64,000 nucleotides of DNA from Oceanisphaera profunda (GCF_002157895.1 NZ_CP021377.1:496001-560000); one strand, 5' to 3'; numbered from the stretch's first letter, positions 43,595 to 53,068 are shown. The notes: generated by a model from the sequence alone, not told the origin. A program made the numbers and translations.

Positions 43595-44980
43595 TTGGCG
43601 CAACACACAGAACCGTTTAAAGATCTTGGTCTGGATACCCGTCTTTTAACCGCATTGGAGCATCAAGGGCTACACACGCCTACCGAGATCCAAGACCAGG
43701 CCATTCCCGTTATTCTTAGCGGCTTTGATCTGATCGCCTCTTCTAAAACCGGTTCTGGCAAAACGCTCGCCTTCTTATTGCCGTCTTTGCACCGCTTAAT
43801 GAAGACCAAAGCGCTCGGTAAACGCGACCCCAGAGCACTGATTTTGGCGCCCACCCGTGAGTTGGCCAAGCAAGTGTATGAACAGCTGCGCTCACTGACC
43901 AGTGGCACTTCATATAACATCGCTCTGTTATTGGGTGGTGAAAACTTTAACGACCAAATTAAATTGCTACGCAGACAACCGCAGTTGATCGTAGCCACGC
44001 CTGGGCGCTTAGCCAACCATTTGGATGCTCGTTCCTTGATGCTTAATGGCCTTGAGCTATTGATCATGGATGAAGCGGATCGCATGTTGGACTTAGGTTT
44101 TGCTAAAGAGCTGAATCAAATTAATGATGCCGCCGATCATCGCCGCCGTCAGACCTTGATGTTCTCGGCCACGCTGGATCACGCACAAGTGAATGAGATG
44201 GCGGATAAGCTGCTAAAAGCGCCCAAACGCATCGCGGTAGGCGCAGCCAACGCCGAGCACGTGGACATCGAAAAACGCTTTTATCTGTGTGATCACCTCG
44301 ACCACAAGCAAGCGCTGTTTCAACATATTTTAAGCTCGCAACCTTATCAGCAAGCCATTATTTTTACCGCCACTCGCCCCGATACCGAGCGTTTGGCAAC
44401 CTTGCTCAAAGAGCAAGGCTTGTCCACTGCGGCCCTCAGTGGCGACATGAGTCAGGCTGAGCGTAACCGCATTATGGACAGCTTTAGCCGTGGCCAATTT
44501 AAGGTGCTGATCACCACAGACGTGGCTTCACGCGGCTTGGATCTGTTGCAGGTGTCTTTGGTGGTGAACTTCGATATGCCAAAGCAGGCCGAAGAATATG
44601 TACACCGCATTGGCCGTACGGGTCGAGCCGGCGCCAAAGGTGTGGCCATGTCTTTGGTGGGCCCCAACGATTGGGACGCTTTTAAGCGTGTCGAGCGTTT
44701 CTTGCAGCAAGATATTAGCTTTATGACCTTTGAAGGGTTAGGGGGCAAATTCAAAGGTTTGCGTCCAGTAGTAGATAAATCTAAAGGTAAAGCTGCCACG
44801 CGTGGCAATGGTTACCAAGGCAAAGGCGGACCTAATGCCTACCAGCCGCCGAAAAAGAAAAAGCCAGAAAAAGCCTTTAAAGATCGTAGCGACCGCTTAG
44901 AACCTGGTACTGGCTTGGGCTCATCTGATGGTATGGCGCCACTGAAACGTAAAAAGCCCACCGATAGCACACCTGAATAA
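43595..44980 (+). CDS. DEAD-box ATP-dependent RNA helicase
   Basis: The 461-residue protein has the full set of DEAD-box motifs: Q motif (LDTRLLTALEHQGLHTPTEIQDQAI), Walker A ASKTGSGKT, PTRELA, TPGR, DEAD, SAT, TDVASRGLD and HRIGRTGRAG. The C-terminal tail is Lys/Gly-rich (GKAATRGNGYQGKGG...KKKKPEK), as in RhlE-type helicases. It acts in ribosome assembly or RNA decay in relatives; the exact paralogue is not assignable. The start codon is TTG at 43595, with TTGGAGCAGCAAC upstream. It lies 29 bases before the DsrE-like gene. Confidence 0.95.
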   Translation: MAQHTEPFKDLGLDTRLLTALEHQGLHTPTEIQDQAIPVILSGFDLIASSKTGSGKTLAFLLPSLHRLMKTKALGKRDPRALILAPTRELAKQVYEQLRSLTSGTSYNIALLLGGENFNDQIKLLRRQPQLIVATPGRLANHLDARSLMLNGLELLIMDEADRMLDLGFAKELNQINDAADHRRRQTLMFSATLDHAQVNEMADKLLKAPKRIAVGAANAEHVDIEKRFYLCDHLDHKQALFQHILSSQPYQQAIIFTATRPDTERLATLLKEQGLSTAALSGDMSQAERNRIMDSFSRGQFKVLITTDVASRGLDLLQVSLVVNFDMPKQAEEYVHRIGRTGRAGAKGVAMSLVGPNDWDAFKRVERFLQQDISFMTFEGLGGKFKGLRPVVDKSKGKAATRGNGYQGKGGPNAYQPPKKKKPEKAFKDRSDRLEPGTGLGSSDGMAPLKRKKPTDSTPE

Positions 44981-45009
44981 CAGGCGCCATATAGGCCTAG
45001 GAGTCACTG

Positions 45010-45372
45010 ATGAACAACAAGCACGCCTTTATGGTTTATGCGGGTGAACAAGAGCAAGGCCGCGTGTTTCATGCGCTCACCCATGCGCTACAAGCTTATG
45101 AGCGCGGTAATACCAGTGAGCTATATTTTGCAGCAGAAGGTGCCGCATGGCCGGGGTTGCTGACCAATCCCGATCATCAGCTGCACCCGTTATTTAGCAA
45201 GCTGCAAGACGTAGGCGTAATACAGGGGGCCTGTGAAAGCTGCGTGATTGCCTTTGGTCATGAACAAAGCACCGGCCAAGTGGTGCCCATGCTCAAAGGA
45301 CCAGAATGCAGCTATGGTCAAATTGATATTCTAGGGTTAGAAGACGAAGGCTACCGCGTCTGGCTGTTTTAA
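45010..45372 (+). CDS. DsrE/F-like protein
   Basis: The 120-residue cytoplasmic protein resembles DsrE-type sulfur-relay or hydrolase-like proteins: HAFMVYAGEQEQGRVFHAL at the start, YFAAEGAAWPGLL in the middle, and a conserved-looking Cys pair in GACESCVIAFG. The function is uncertain; the CESC pair could carry sulfur. The spacing behind the helicase gene (29 bases, with ribosome site TAGGAGTCACTG) suggests cotranscription. A strong terminator follows. Confidence 0.75.
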   Translation: MNNKHAFMVYAGEQEQGRVFHALTHALQAYERGNTSELYFAAEGAAWPGLLTNPDHQLHPLFSKLQDVGVIQGACESCVIAFGHEQSTGQVVPMLKGPECSYGQIDILGLEDEGYRVWLF

Positions 45373-45431
45373 CGAACTGCTGTAACGAACAGTGCTAACT
45401 GCGATGAATAGCGCATTAGCAAACTAAACTG

Positions 45432-45475
45432 AAAAAGCGCCGAGCTACTTTGTCTAGCTCGGCGCTTTTTTTAGT
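45432..45475 (+). terminator. Rho-independent terminator
   Basis: A 16-base inverted repeat (AAAAAGCGCCGAGCTA at 45432-45447 with its complement at 45455-45470) with a 7-base loop is followed by further T residues. Confidence 0.9.
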
Positions 45476-45817
45476 TTTAAAACTACATACTGAGCTTATT
45501 AGCACTCTGTAAAACAAACTGTTCAGTATTATCACTCTGTGCGGTGAATAGACAATACATGATCTAAAGCCTACCAGCGCCGTCTTTTGTAGTGTGCCGC
45601 TTTAGCTGGCACTTCCGTATCAGCGGGAATATTTAAACTATCCTGCTTCGCAGGGGCGGCTTGTCGCCATGACGAATCATTTCAGCTTAATTGAATATCC
45701 AGCGAATATTCACAGTAGGCTGGAATGGTGAGTATCAATACCTAAAGCGTGGGACTACAATTTCATTGCCTATCTTTATGGCTCGCTAAACAGGCCACTT
45801 CTTTACTTAGATTGGTA
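45476..45817. repeat. Intergenic gap with a REP-like motif
   Basis: About 340 bases without a gene. TTTGTAGTGTGCCGCTTTAGCTGGCA (near 45589-45616) is the inverse of the motif in 3823-3919, and a further palindromic stretch (CTGCTTCGCAG near 45642) follows. It lies below two convergent genes. Confidence 0.5.
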
Positions 45818-47398
45818 TTAAGCGCGAGTGCGTTTATCCCAAAATTGGCGAAACAAATCACTTAAGCCACTGGTAAGCTGCACCACGGACTGACAACGGT
45901 CTCGATTATCTTGGCCGCTTTGCACGTGATGCTGTGCCGAGTGTTGAATATTGTTGATGCTACGATTGATCTCTTCACTCACTTCCCGCTGCTGCTCGAC
46001 GGCGGTCGCTATTTGAATGTTCATCTCACTGATATCTTTCACCCGCTGGCCAATATTTTCCAGTGCACTCGCCGCTTGTTCCGCATGAGTCACGCTATTG
46101 TTAGCTTGAGCACGGCTTGATGCCATCGCCGCTACCGCCTCTTGCGTACTACGCTGTAACACTGAAATGATTTTTTGGATATTGGCTGTAGACTCCTGAG
46201 TACGTCCCGCCAAATTACGAACTTCGTCGGCCACTACCGCAAAGCCGCGTCCTTGTTCGCCGGCTCGCGCCGCCTCTATGGCCGCATTAAGTGCCAGTAA
46301 ATTGGTTTGATCGGCAATATCTCCTATCACCTCCAGCACCACTGAAATCTCTTTACCGTGATTATCTAATTGATGGATAACTTCAGCCGCCTGCTCAATA
46401 CCCTGCTCCAAGGTATAAATAGAAGCGCTGGTTTTCTCTACCAATTGGCGTCCGGTTTCGGTGTCGGTATCTACTTGCTCGGCAGCGACAGCCGCATGCT
46501 GAGCACTGGAGGCCACCTCTTGAATACTCACCGCCATTTCATTAATTGCAGTGGCTATTTGTTCCGTCTCGGCTTGTTGGCGCTGAGTGAGGCTGTCGCT
46601 GCTGGCAAGTTCGTCACTCAGGTCGTGGGTGTGCCCGCCGAGGCGCTCGGCCACATCCGACAAGCGCCCCAATACCGCGCCCGCTTCTGCTTGCGCCATG
46701 TGCAGCGCAAACTCTATTTGCCCCAGCTCGTCTTGCCGGCCCGTATATACTTGCTGACTGCCCGGATTATCGCTATAGCGTTTCGCTTTGCGGGCTAAGC
46801 GACGCAATGGACTAAGTAACAGGGTATTTAGCAGCACAGACAATAAGCAGCCCACCACAATTACCATCAGACTTTGCGTCCAAGGTAACCCTAACCAGAG
46901 CATCTGCGCCAGCATCATCACGCCTAGTAAGCCACTATTAGCCAGCAGCAAACGTGAGCCCAAACCGACTCGCCCGCTTGCCAACGTCTTGCCTTTATTT
47001 AAATGAGCATAAACCTGCTCGGCTGCCTGTATTTGCTCTGGTGCAGCTTTGGTGCGCACCGACTGATATTCCACTATCCGCCCATCCTGCGAAATGGGCG
47101 TCACGTAGGCGTTAACCCAATAATGATCGCCATTTTTGCAGCGGTTTTTAACCACTCCCATCCAAGAATGCCCAGCTTTCAAGCTGGTCCACATATGTTT
47201 GTATATCGCGCTTGGCATATCGGGATGACGAATTATATTGTGGGGCTGTTGCAGTAACTCATGTTTCTGGTAGCCACTTAATTCCACAAATACTTCATTC
47301 ATATACGTAATATGGCTACTGGGAGAGGTCGTCGATAGTATATTCACACCGTCAGCTAGCTCTATGTTACGGCCACTCGTACGATTATTACTGTTCAT
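45818..47398 (-). CDS. PAS-domain methyl-accepting chemotaxis protein (Aer-like)
   Basis: The 526-residue protein has an N-terminal PAS domain (about residues 15-110: [19 protein letters not shown], then NIIRHPDMP). A short membrane region (about 155-200) follows, without a large periplasmic loop. A HAMP-like segment and a complete MCP signalling domain end it ([35 protein letters not shown]). This layout is that of Aer-type redox sensors; FAD binding is not shown by sequence alone. A good ribosome site (AAGGGAAATATTA) precedes it. An FNR-like site is 181 bases upstream. Confidence 0.92.
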   Translation of the reverse strand: MNSNNRTSGRNIELADGVNILSTTSPSSHITYMNEVFVELSGYQKHELLQQPHNIIRHPDMPSAIYKHMWTSLKAGHSWMGVVKNRCKNGDHYWVNAYVTPISQDGRIVEYQSVRTKAAPEQIQAAEQVYAHLNKGKTLASGRVGLGSRLLLANSGLLGVMMLAQMLWLGLPWTQSLMVIVVGCLLSVLLNTLLLSPLRRLARKAKRYSDNPGSQQVYTGRQDELGQIEFALHMAQAEAGAVLGRLSDVAERLGGHTHDLSDELASSDSLTQRQQAETEQIATAINEMAVSIQEVASSAQHAAVAAEQVDTDTETGRQLVEKTSASIYTLEQGIEQAAEVIHQLDNHGKEISVVLEVIGDIADQTNLLALNAAIEAARAGEQGRGFAVVADEVRNLAGRTQESTANIQKIISVLQRSTQEAVAAMASSRAQANNSVTHAEQAASALENIGQRVKDISEMNIQIATAVEQQREVSEEINRSINNIQHSAQHHVQSGQDNRDRCQSVVQLTSGLSDLFRQFWDKRTRA

Positions 47399-47577
47399 TA
47401 ATATTTCCCTTGTGATGGTGCTATCTCTATTCCCTATTCTTAGAGAGACATTCCGTGAGCAATTTTTTAACTAGCAATTAGCTACTATAAAAGATGACGA
47501 TGTGACGAAAAAACATGGTACACCATAATCTTATCGCAGATAAAACACACACGTAATAATTGTTATTAACCAAAACA

Positions 47578-47591
47578 ATGATTTACATCAA
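47578..47591 (-). promoter_or_regulatory. Near-consensus FNR site upstream of the PAS-MCP gene
   Basis: ATGAT-TTAC-ATCAA differs from TTGAT-N4-ATCAA at one position of ten. It lies 181 bases upstream of the MCP start (47398). An adjacent ATGATAATCAA continues the AT-rich region. Confidence 0.5.
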
Positions 47592-47603
47592 TGATAATCA
47601 AGA

Positions 47604-47628
47604 ATAAAAAACCCAGCTAGGCTGGGCT
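47604..47628 (-). terminator. Terminator of dgkA
   Basis: CCCAGC (47612-47617) pairs with GCTGGG (47621-47626) with a 3-base loop; on the minus strand it is followed by TTTTTTATT. It is just below dgkA. Confidence 0.75.
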
Positions 47629-47670
47629 TAAATGAATATTGTTATTATTTCTGCTTTAAGTATTTAATGA

Positions 47671-48045
47671 CTAACGTGTGGAAAAATAATCCCAGCCAAC
47701 TAGCCCCCAAGTAATGAGCACTAACAATAAGGCGAGCAGCACGGCGGCCGAGCCGATGTCTTTGGCACGACCCGACAGTTCATGATATTCAGGACCAATA
47801 CGATCCACCACGGCTTCGAGCGCAGAATTAAATAACTCAACAATCAGCACTAGCATTAAGCTGCTGATCAACAGTATTTTGGCTATTAGGCTCACCGGCC
47901 ACAATAAGGCCACGGGTAGCAAGATGATAACCAGCCAGCATTCTTGGCGAAACGCCGCCTCATGCCGATACGCCGCTTTTAGGCCCTGCATCGAATAACC
48001 ACTGGCGGCGATGATGCGCGCCAACCCTGTTTTTCCTGGTTTCAC
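47671..48045 (-). CDS. dgkA: Diacylglycerol kinase DgkA
   Basis: DgkA (124 residues) is the small trimeric inner-membrane kinase that recycles diacylglycerol to phosphatidic acid. Three membrane spans are visible. Active-site text is present: EAAFRQECWL, LVLIVELFNSALEAVVDRIGPEYHELSGRAKDIGSAAVLLAL. Start codon GTG at 48045, with TAGGAAATAACA upstream. The gene stands next to, and divergent from, the lipid A phosphoethanolamine transferase, whose reaction with phosphatidylethanolamine releases diacylglycerol; this makes the pairing meaningful. Confidence 0.95.
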   Translation of the reverse strand: MKPGKTGLARIIAASGYSMQGLKAAYRHEAAFRQECWLVIILLPVALLWPVSLIAKILLISSLMLVLIVELFNSALEAVVDRIGPEYHELSGRAKDIGSAAVLLALLLVLITWGLVGWDYFSTR

Positions 48046-48228
48046 TGTTATTTCCTAATGTTATCGCCGTGCGTTGAATGGTGTTATCTGTATGCAATCT
48101 AATAACCGCGAATTATATGTCAAAACGGCGGCGAGCTGCCAGCCGACCCTGTTCTACCTTGCCTATAACTAAACATAATTTAGACCAGCTAAAGTGCTGT
48201 GTTCGCATGACACCTTAGGGTTATGAAA

Positions 48229-48276
48229 GTGAAAAAAAGGTCGAAAGCTGTGTTAGCCATTTGACCTTTTTTTCAC
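48229..48276 (+). promoter_or_regulatory. Large inverted repeat (hairpin) in the leader of the pEtN transferase
   Basis: GTGAAAAAAAGGTC (48229-48242) and GACCTTTTTTTCAC (48263-48276) are exact complements separated by 20 bases. The right arm includes T7, giving a terminator-like structure 55 bases upstream of the gene at 48332. No gene upstream is transcribed toward it, so an attenuator or protein-binding palindrome is possible. Confidence 0.6.
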
Positions 48277-48331
48277 TTCTCAGGGCATAGCATGGAGATA
48301 GTGTTCACCTTATCTCTGAATGGAGCCTGTT

Positions 48332-50179
48332 ATGGCCTTATCTGCTCACCCTCCTCGCCCTGCGGTTAATTCGGCGGTTAGCGCTACGGTTAACCACGGC
48401 TCGGCACAAACTCCGGGGGCGGCGACCTTAGTGAATAACCAAAAGTTTTCACTGACGCCAACGCGCTTGGTGTTTTTAGCCGCTTGTTATTTCTTTGTGG
48501 TGCTAAATTTAGCCTTACTGGCCAAGTTAGTCGGAATTTTAGAGGGCTTAAGTGACTTCAAGGTCGGTTTTATGCTGACCATACCGGTGTTTTTCATTGC
48601 TTGCTTTACCATCATCTTTAGCCTGCTCACGCCCTTTCGCTTAGAGAAATGGGTGCTGGTGCCTTTTATTATACTGTCGGCATTGCTCAACTATGTGATG
48701 TTTCATTACGGCACCATAGTCGACCGCGACATGATAGTGAACGTGTTGGAAACCAATGCCGGCGAGGCCAAATCCTACCTCAACGCCAGCGCCCTGCTGT
48801 GGTTTGTTTTCACCGGTCTGCTGCCTGCAGTGCTACTGTTGAAACTATCCATACGCCGCAGTACTGTGTGGCGCGAGCTCGGCATGAAGCTGGTGTCTGT
48901 GGTGCTCTCTGTCTTGGTGATACTGCTGATCGCAGTTTTTTACTACAAAGACTATGCCTCTGTGGGGCGCAATAATCATTACCTCAACAAGATGATCATT
49001 CCCACCCACTTTGCCCACAGCCTGTATAAGTATTTGGACGACAGCTACTTTACTACGCCTGAGCCCTATCAGACCTTGGGTGAAGACGCCGCCTTACTCA
49101 CGCAGGCTAAAACGGGCCGTAAACAGGTGATGGTGATGATGGTGGGAGAAACCGCACGCGCCGCCAACTTTCAACTCGGTGGCTATGAGCGTGACACTAA
49201 TGCCTTTACTCAAGCCTTAACTAACGCCCACTCTGATGCTAAAAGTGGCGCTAACACTAACATGCCAAGCGTCACGTATTTTCAGGATGTAACTTCTTGT
49301 GGCACCGCGACTGCGGTATCCGTGCCTTGCATGTTTTCACACCAATCTCGAACAGACTTTTCCGATACTCAAGCCGCCAACCAAGACAATTTAATGGACA
49401 TAGTGGCGCGTGCTGGCATTAAGACGGTGTGGTTAGAAAATGACGGCGGCTGTAAAGGGGCCTGTGCGCGGACCGAGACCATAGCGTTTGAGCCCAATGC
49501 CACAAATCCGGTGTGTGATGGGGATTATTGCCAAGACCAAGTACTGCTAGAAGGCTTAAGCGAGCAGCTAAAAAACATTACCGCTGCCTCTAATCAGACA
49601 GACCTTATTCAAGCAGAACGGTACCTAATAGTGCTGCATATGGTGGGCAGCCATGGCCCAACTTACTACAAGCGCTACCCTCAGGAATTTGCGCATTTTC
49701 AGCCGGATTGTCAGCGCAGCGATATTCAAAACTGTGATGCGCGCCAGCTCAATAATACCTATGACAATACTATCTATTATACCGATTACATTATCAGCCA
49801 GGTGATTAAGCAGTTACAAGAGCGTGACGACTTAGATACCGGTTTACTGTATGTGTCGGATCACGGCGAGTCGTTAGGTGAATCTGGCTTATATCTGCAC
49901 GGTATGCCCTATGCGCTGGCACCCAAGGAGCAAACCCAAGTGCCCATGTTGACCTGGTTTTCTGAAGGCTTTGCGGCCAATAAACAACTGGATGAAGGCT
50001 GTTTAGCTGCCCGAGCCAAGGAAAATGAATATTCCCACGACAACCTGTTCGACTCCATGCTGGGGCTGCTCGATGTATCAACTGCGATTTACCGACCTCA
50101 GCTTGATATCTTCAGCAGCTGTCGTCAGCAGCCGTCGTCACATAAGTCCGTGTTGTTAACCTCGTCCGCGACAAAATAA
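48332..50179 (+). CDS. eptA: Lipid A phosphoethanolamine transferase (EptA family)
   Basis: The 615-residue protein has five predicted membrane spans in the first ~220 residues and a periplasmic sulfatase-fold domain. Key features: MVGETARAANFQLGGYERDTN (metal-binding Glu), SCGTATAVSVPCMFS with the catalytic Thr327 between a Cys pair, HMVGSHGPTYYKRYP, and YVSDHGESLGE. It transfers phosphoethanolamine from phosphatidylethanolamine to lipid A and lowers negative charge, associated with polymyxin resistance. Start at 48332 has GGAGCCTGTT; 48320 is also in frame. Its 3' end overlaps the convergent sensor kinase by 55 bases. Confidence 0.9.
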   Translation: MALSAHPPRPAVNSAVSATVNHGSAQTPGAATLVNNQKFSLTPTRLVFLAACYFFVVLNLALLAKLVGILEGLSDFKVGFMLTIPVFFIACFTIIFSLLTPFRLEKWVLVPFIILSALLNYVMFHYGTIVDRDMIVNVLETNAGEAKSYLNASALLWFVFTGLLPAVLLLKLSIRRSTVWRELGMKLVSVVLSVLVILLIAVFYYKDYASVGRNNHYLNKMIIPTHFAHSLYKYLDDSYFTTPEPYQTLGEDAALLTQAKTGRKQVMVMMVGETARAANFQLGGYERDTNAFTQALTNAHSDAKSGANTNMPSVTYFQDVTSCGTATAVSVPCMFSHQSRTDFSDTQAANQDNLMDIVARAGIKTVWLENDGGCKGACARTETIAFEPNATNPVCDGDYCQDQVLLEGLSEQLKNITAASNQTDLIQAERYLIVLHMVGSHGPTYYKRYPQEFAHFQPDCQRSDIQNCDARQLNNTYDNTIYYTDYIISQVIKQLQERDDLDTGLLYVSDHGESLGESGLYLHGMPYALAPKEQTQVPMLTWFSEGFAANKQLDEGCLAARAKENEYSHDNLFDSMLGLLDVSTAIYRPQLDIFSSCRQQPSSHKSVLLTSSATK

Positions 50180-51492
50180 ACAGTCACCTGAGTGCCATTA
50201 GTCGCCTTAGTACCGAGAGTTGATTGAGTAGCGTTAGTTGATTGAGTAGCGTTAGTTGACTGAGTCGTAGCATCGGTGGCGGGCGGTGTCGATATCTGTA
50301 GCCGCCAGCCTTGGTGCTGACAAATACGCTCTACTATGGCCAATCCCAAACCAAATCCTTGGGGGTTGGCCACACTCACGCCTCGCTCATGCACTTTAGC
50401 TTGTAGCTCGGCGCTAATGCCGCTGCCGGTATCAGACACCCGTAAATAATTCGCCGTCACCTCAATTTTAATGCCGCCAGTTGCCGTGTGCTGTATGGCA
50501 TTACGCAACAAGTTATTCAGCACCGCCACCATCATGCTGGCCGGCAAGGCTGGCACCTGTCCAATCACAGCTAAGCTCAGTTTCAGCCCACGGCTGTCCG
50601 CCAGCGGCTGCCAATGGGCCAATTGGGCTTTAGCCAGCTCGGCCAAGGGACTAAGTTCGTTATTGCCCGCCTGTGAGTCCGGAGTACGCGACAGCTGTAA
50701 AAACAGCTCTGTTTGCTGCTGCATTTGACCAAGTGCGCCGTCGATACGCTGCAGTTGTCGCGCCACCGGCGGCGCTGGCTCACTGACCGCCAGCATATCC
50801 AAGGCGCCGCGGATCACCATCATACAAGTACGTAACTCATGACTGGCATTAGCAGAAAACTGCTGCTCTCTGAGCAATAACTCATTCACGCGCAGCACAT
50901 AACGGTCAAAGGTGCGCGCTAACTGACCAGTTTCATCGTTGGGATAATGATGGGTTAGCTGACTACCGGGCTGCTCCGGCAAATGTGCCACCTCTTGGGC
51001 CAAGGTAGCCACGGGTTTAAGTATTTGTTGGCTTAAGCGCCGAGAAAATAAAAAACCTAAGCCCCATATCAACAGCACACTTAGCCCAATGCCGGTAAAC
51101 ATCAACTGTTCATAGCGTTCAAACTCGCTCTGATCTTGGACTAACACATGGACCCAGCCCGCTTCGTGGCGCACAAATAAGTTATAGGCTTTGTCGCCGA
51201 GCAAGACTTCATGACCGCCGGGTGGATAGCCACGAAAGGCGTCCGGCAATAGGTGTTGGTCGTTTTTGGGCAACTTGTAGTAGGTGGTGTCGGTCATGGG
51301 CAGCACCAAAGGCTGGCTCACCGTTTGCTGATTGTGCACATGATCCGTGAGATCACTTTGTAAATGGTTATAAAACAAGGTGTTTTCAAACCAGTACACC
51401 AGCATTATCATGCCCGCCGCCGCCAGCAGGCTAATGACCACTATCACTAAGTTAAGCGCCAATTGCAGCCGGGTTCTAATGGTCAGGCGCAT
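50125..51492 (-). CDS. Sensor histidine kinase (PmrB/QseC-like)
   Basis: The 455-residue membrane kinase has two spans (about residues 13-36 and 145-165) flanking a small periplasmic loop. HAMP follows, then the H box (QFSANASHELRTCMMVIRG, phosphorylated His) and the HATPase domain (NNLLRNAIQHT, VSDTGSGIS, GFGLGLAIVERI). Near the C-terminus, a low-complexity insertion of NATQST repeats (DNA 50219-50254, two perfect 18-bp units) precedes the final strand. The periplasmic signal is unknown. It is five bases below the response regulator, and its location beside eptA suggests control of lipid A modification. Confidence 0.9.
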   Translation of the reverse strand: MRLTIRTRLQLALNLVIVVISLLAAAGMIMLVYWFENTLFYNHLQSDLTDHVHNQQTVSQPLVLPMTDTTYYKLPKNDQHLLPDAFRGYPPGGHEVLLGDKAYNLFVRHEAGWVHVLVQDQSEFERYEQLMFTGIGLSVLLIWGLGFLFSRRLSQQILKPVATLAQEVAHLPEQPGSQLTHHYPNDETGQLARTFDRYVLRVNELLLREQQFSANASHELRTCMMVIRGALDMLAVSEPAPPVARQLQRIDGALGQMQQQTELFLQLSRTPDSQAGNNELSPLAELAKAQLAHWQPLADSRGLKLSLAVIGQVPALPASMMVAVLNNLLRNAIQHTATGGIKIEVTANYLRVSDTGSGISAELQAKVHERGVSVANPQGFGLGLAIVERICQHQGWRLQISTPPATDATTQSTNATQSTNATQSTLGTKATNGTQVTVYFVADEVNNTDLCDDGC

Positions 51493-51496
51493 GGGT

Positions 51497-52195
51497 CTAT
51501 TTCCCTATTTGATCATTATTGGCCTGCTTATTGGCGGCCAGCCGATAGCCCTGCCCGTGCACGGTGTGTAGCAAAGCCTCGTTAAAGGGTTTATCCAGCT
51601 GATTGCGCAGTAAATAAATGTGCGCCTTAAGGCCATCGCTGTCCGGTGGGTCATCAGACCATAATTGATCGATTAGGGTCTCACGACTCACCACATTCGG
51701 TGCGTGACGCATTAAGATCTCAAGCAGTTTTAGGCATTTGGGGTTGAGATTCAGCAACTGTTGCGCACGGCAAGCTTGGCGCAAATCCAAGTCAAGCGTG
51801 ACATCGCAAACCTTGAGTACCCGAGCCTGCTGTTTTTGAGAGCGTTTCAGCACCGCTTGAATGCGTGACCATAACTCGGGCAAAGCAAAGGGCTTCACCA
51901 AATAATCATCGGCCCCTACTTCAAAACCGCTGAGCTTATCTTGCAAGGTATCACGGGCGGTGAGCATCACTATGGGCAGCGGATTTTGCTCGGCGCGTAA
52001 TTGTGCACACAAGGCTAAACCATCTAACCCGGGTAAGGACAAGTCCAGCACCAGCAAGTCATATTCGTGGCGGCGAGTCTGCAGCAGTGCAGCTTGCCCG
52101 TTATAGAGCGCATCCACCACCGCACCTTTTAAGGTCAGGTAATCCACGATATTCACCAGAATATCCGGATTATCTTCCACCACTAATATCCGCAT
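51497..52195 (-). CDS. OmpR-family response regulator (PmrA/QseB-like)
   Basis: The 232-residue regulator has an N-terminal receiver domain (VVEDNPDIL, phosphorylatable Asp in DLLVLDLSLPGLDG, VMLTARDTL, DDYLVKPFALPEL) and a C-terminal winged helix ending in LHTVHGQGYRLA. It is translated just ahead of its sensor kinase and begins 10 bases below lpxH with a good ribosome site (AAGGAGCCAAG). Target genes are likely nearby (eptA), by analogy with PmrA. Confidence 0.93.
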   Translation of the reverse strand: MRILVVEDNPDILVNIVDYLTLKGAVVDALYNGQAALLQTRRHEYDLLVLDLSLPGLDGLALCAQLRAEQNPLPIVMLTARDTLQDKLSGFEVGADDYLVKPFALPELWSRIQAVLKRSQKQQARVLKVCDVTLDLDLRQACRAQQLLNLNPKCLKLLEILMRHAPNVVSRETLIDQLWSDDPPDSDGLKAHIYLLRNQLDKPFNEALLHTVHGQGYRLAANKQANNDQIGK

Positions 52196-52204
52196 CTTGG
52201 CTCC

Positions 52205-52942
52205 TTACGCTTGTGGCAAGGCGCGGTTTTGTAGCTCAACACCTTGCGCGCTTACCACCAAGACACTGCCTTGAGTGTACCAGTCACCGAGCACGATGCG
52301 CCGTGCCGATTCATTGTTAACCGACAAGTGATGAATAGCGGGTCTGTGGGTGTGGCCGTGGATCAGGGTCTGCACCTTATAGCGCAGCATTTGCCGCTCC
52401 ACTTCGCTTTGGTTCACGTCCATCACCTGCATCACCTTGCCCTCTTTAGCGGCGGTACTTTTGCTGCGAATACCATCGGCAATGCCGAGCCGGTAGCTCA
52501 ACGGTAAGCGTAAGAACAGCCATTGCAACCACCCCCAGCGAGTCACGCGACGATAGCGCTGATAGCCCGCATCATCGATACACAAGGTATCACCGTGCAT
52601 CACCAGCGTCGGCTCTCCGTATAGGTCGATGACTTTGTGCTCGGGCAATAAACTCATGCCGGCGGCGCGGGCAAAGCGTCGCCCCACCATAAAATCACGA
52701 TTGCCGTGAATAAAATACACGGGCGTACCCTGCTGGCTACAAGCCAAAAAGGCCGCCGCCACCTCGCCATTAAGCGCACTGACTTCATCATCGCCGATGG
52801 AGAACTCAAATAGGTCACCCAGCACATACAAGGCATCCGCGTCTTTCGCGTCCTCACGCATAAAGCGTAAAAACGCCGCCGTCATGTCTGGGCGATCGGC
52901 GCTCAAGTGCAAGTCGGCAATAAAAAGCGTGGTGTGTTTCAC
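52205..52942 (-). CDS. lpxH: UDP-2,3-diacylglucosamine diphosphatase LpxH
   Basis: LpxH (245 residues) is the metallophosphoesterase hydrolysing UDP-2,3-diacylglucosamine to lipid X in lipid A synthesis. Metal-binding motifs: FIADLHLS, YVLGDLFE, IHGNRDFM, VMHGDTLC and IHGHTHRP, as expected for the calcineurin fold. The C-terminal VLGDWYTQGSVLVV fits the family. The start codon is GTG at 52942, with AAGAAGAGCCATTA upstream. It is followed closely by the two-component system genes. Confidence 0.96.
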   Translation of the reverse strand: MKHTTLFIADLHLSADRPDMTAAFLRFMREDAKDADALYVLGDLFEFSIGDDEVSALNGEVAAAFLACSQQGTPVYFIHGNRDFMVGRRFARAAGMSLLPEHKVIDLYGEPTLVMHGDTLCIDDAGYQRYRRVTRWGWLQWLFLRLPLSYRLGIADGIRSKSTAAKEGKVMQVMDVNQSEVERQMLRYKVQTLIHGHTHRPAIHHLSVNNESARRIVLGDWYTQGSVLVVSAQGVELQNRALPQA

Positions 52943-53040
52943 TAATGGCTCTTCTTAATAAAAATGGCTAACGCCCATTAACTTAACGCTTAGCAACTGA
53001 CGTAACTTAAACATCAATATTAAGGGTTAAGATAATGAGG

Positions 53041-53068
53041 CTAAAAAATGGCAGCCTAAGCTGCCATT
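53041..53068 (-). terminator. Terminator of ppiB
   Basis: AATGGCAGC (53047-53055) pairs with GCTGCCATT (53060-53068); on the minus strand it is followed by TTTTAGCC. It is just below ppiB. Confidence 0.75.

Noticed and set aside
48332-50179. Mobile mcr-type colistin resistance gene
   Set aside because: The motifs are shared by all lipid A pEtN transferases. It sits in a chromosomal lipid A neighbourhood with no IS flanks, so an intrinsic EptA is more likely.
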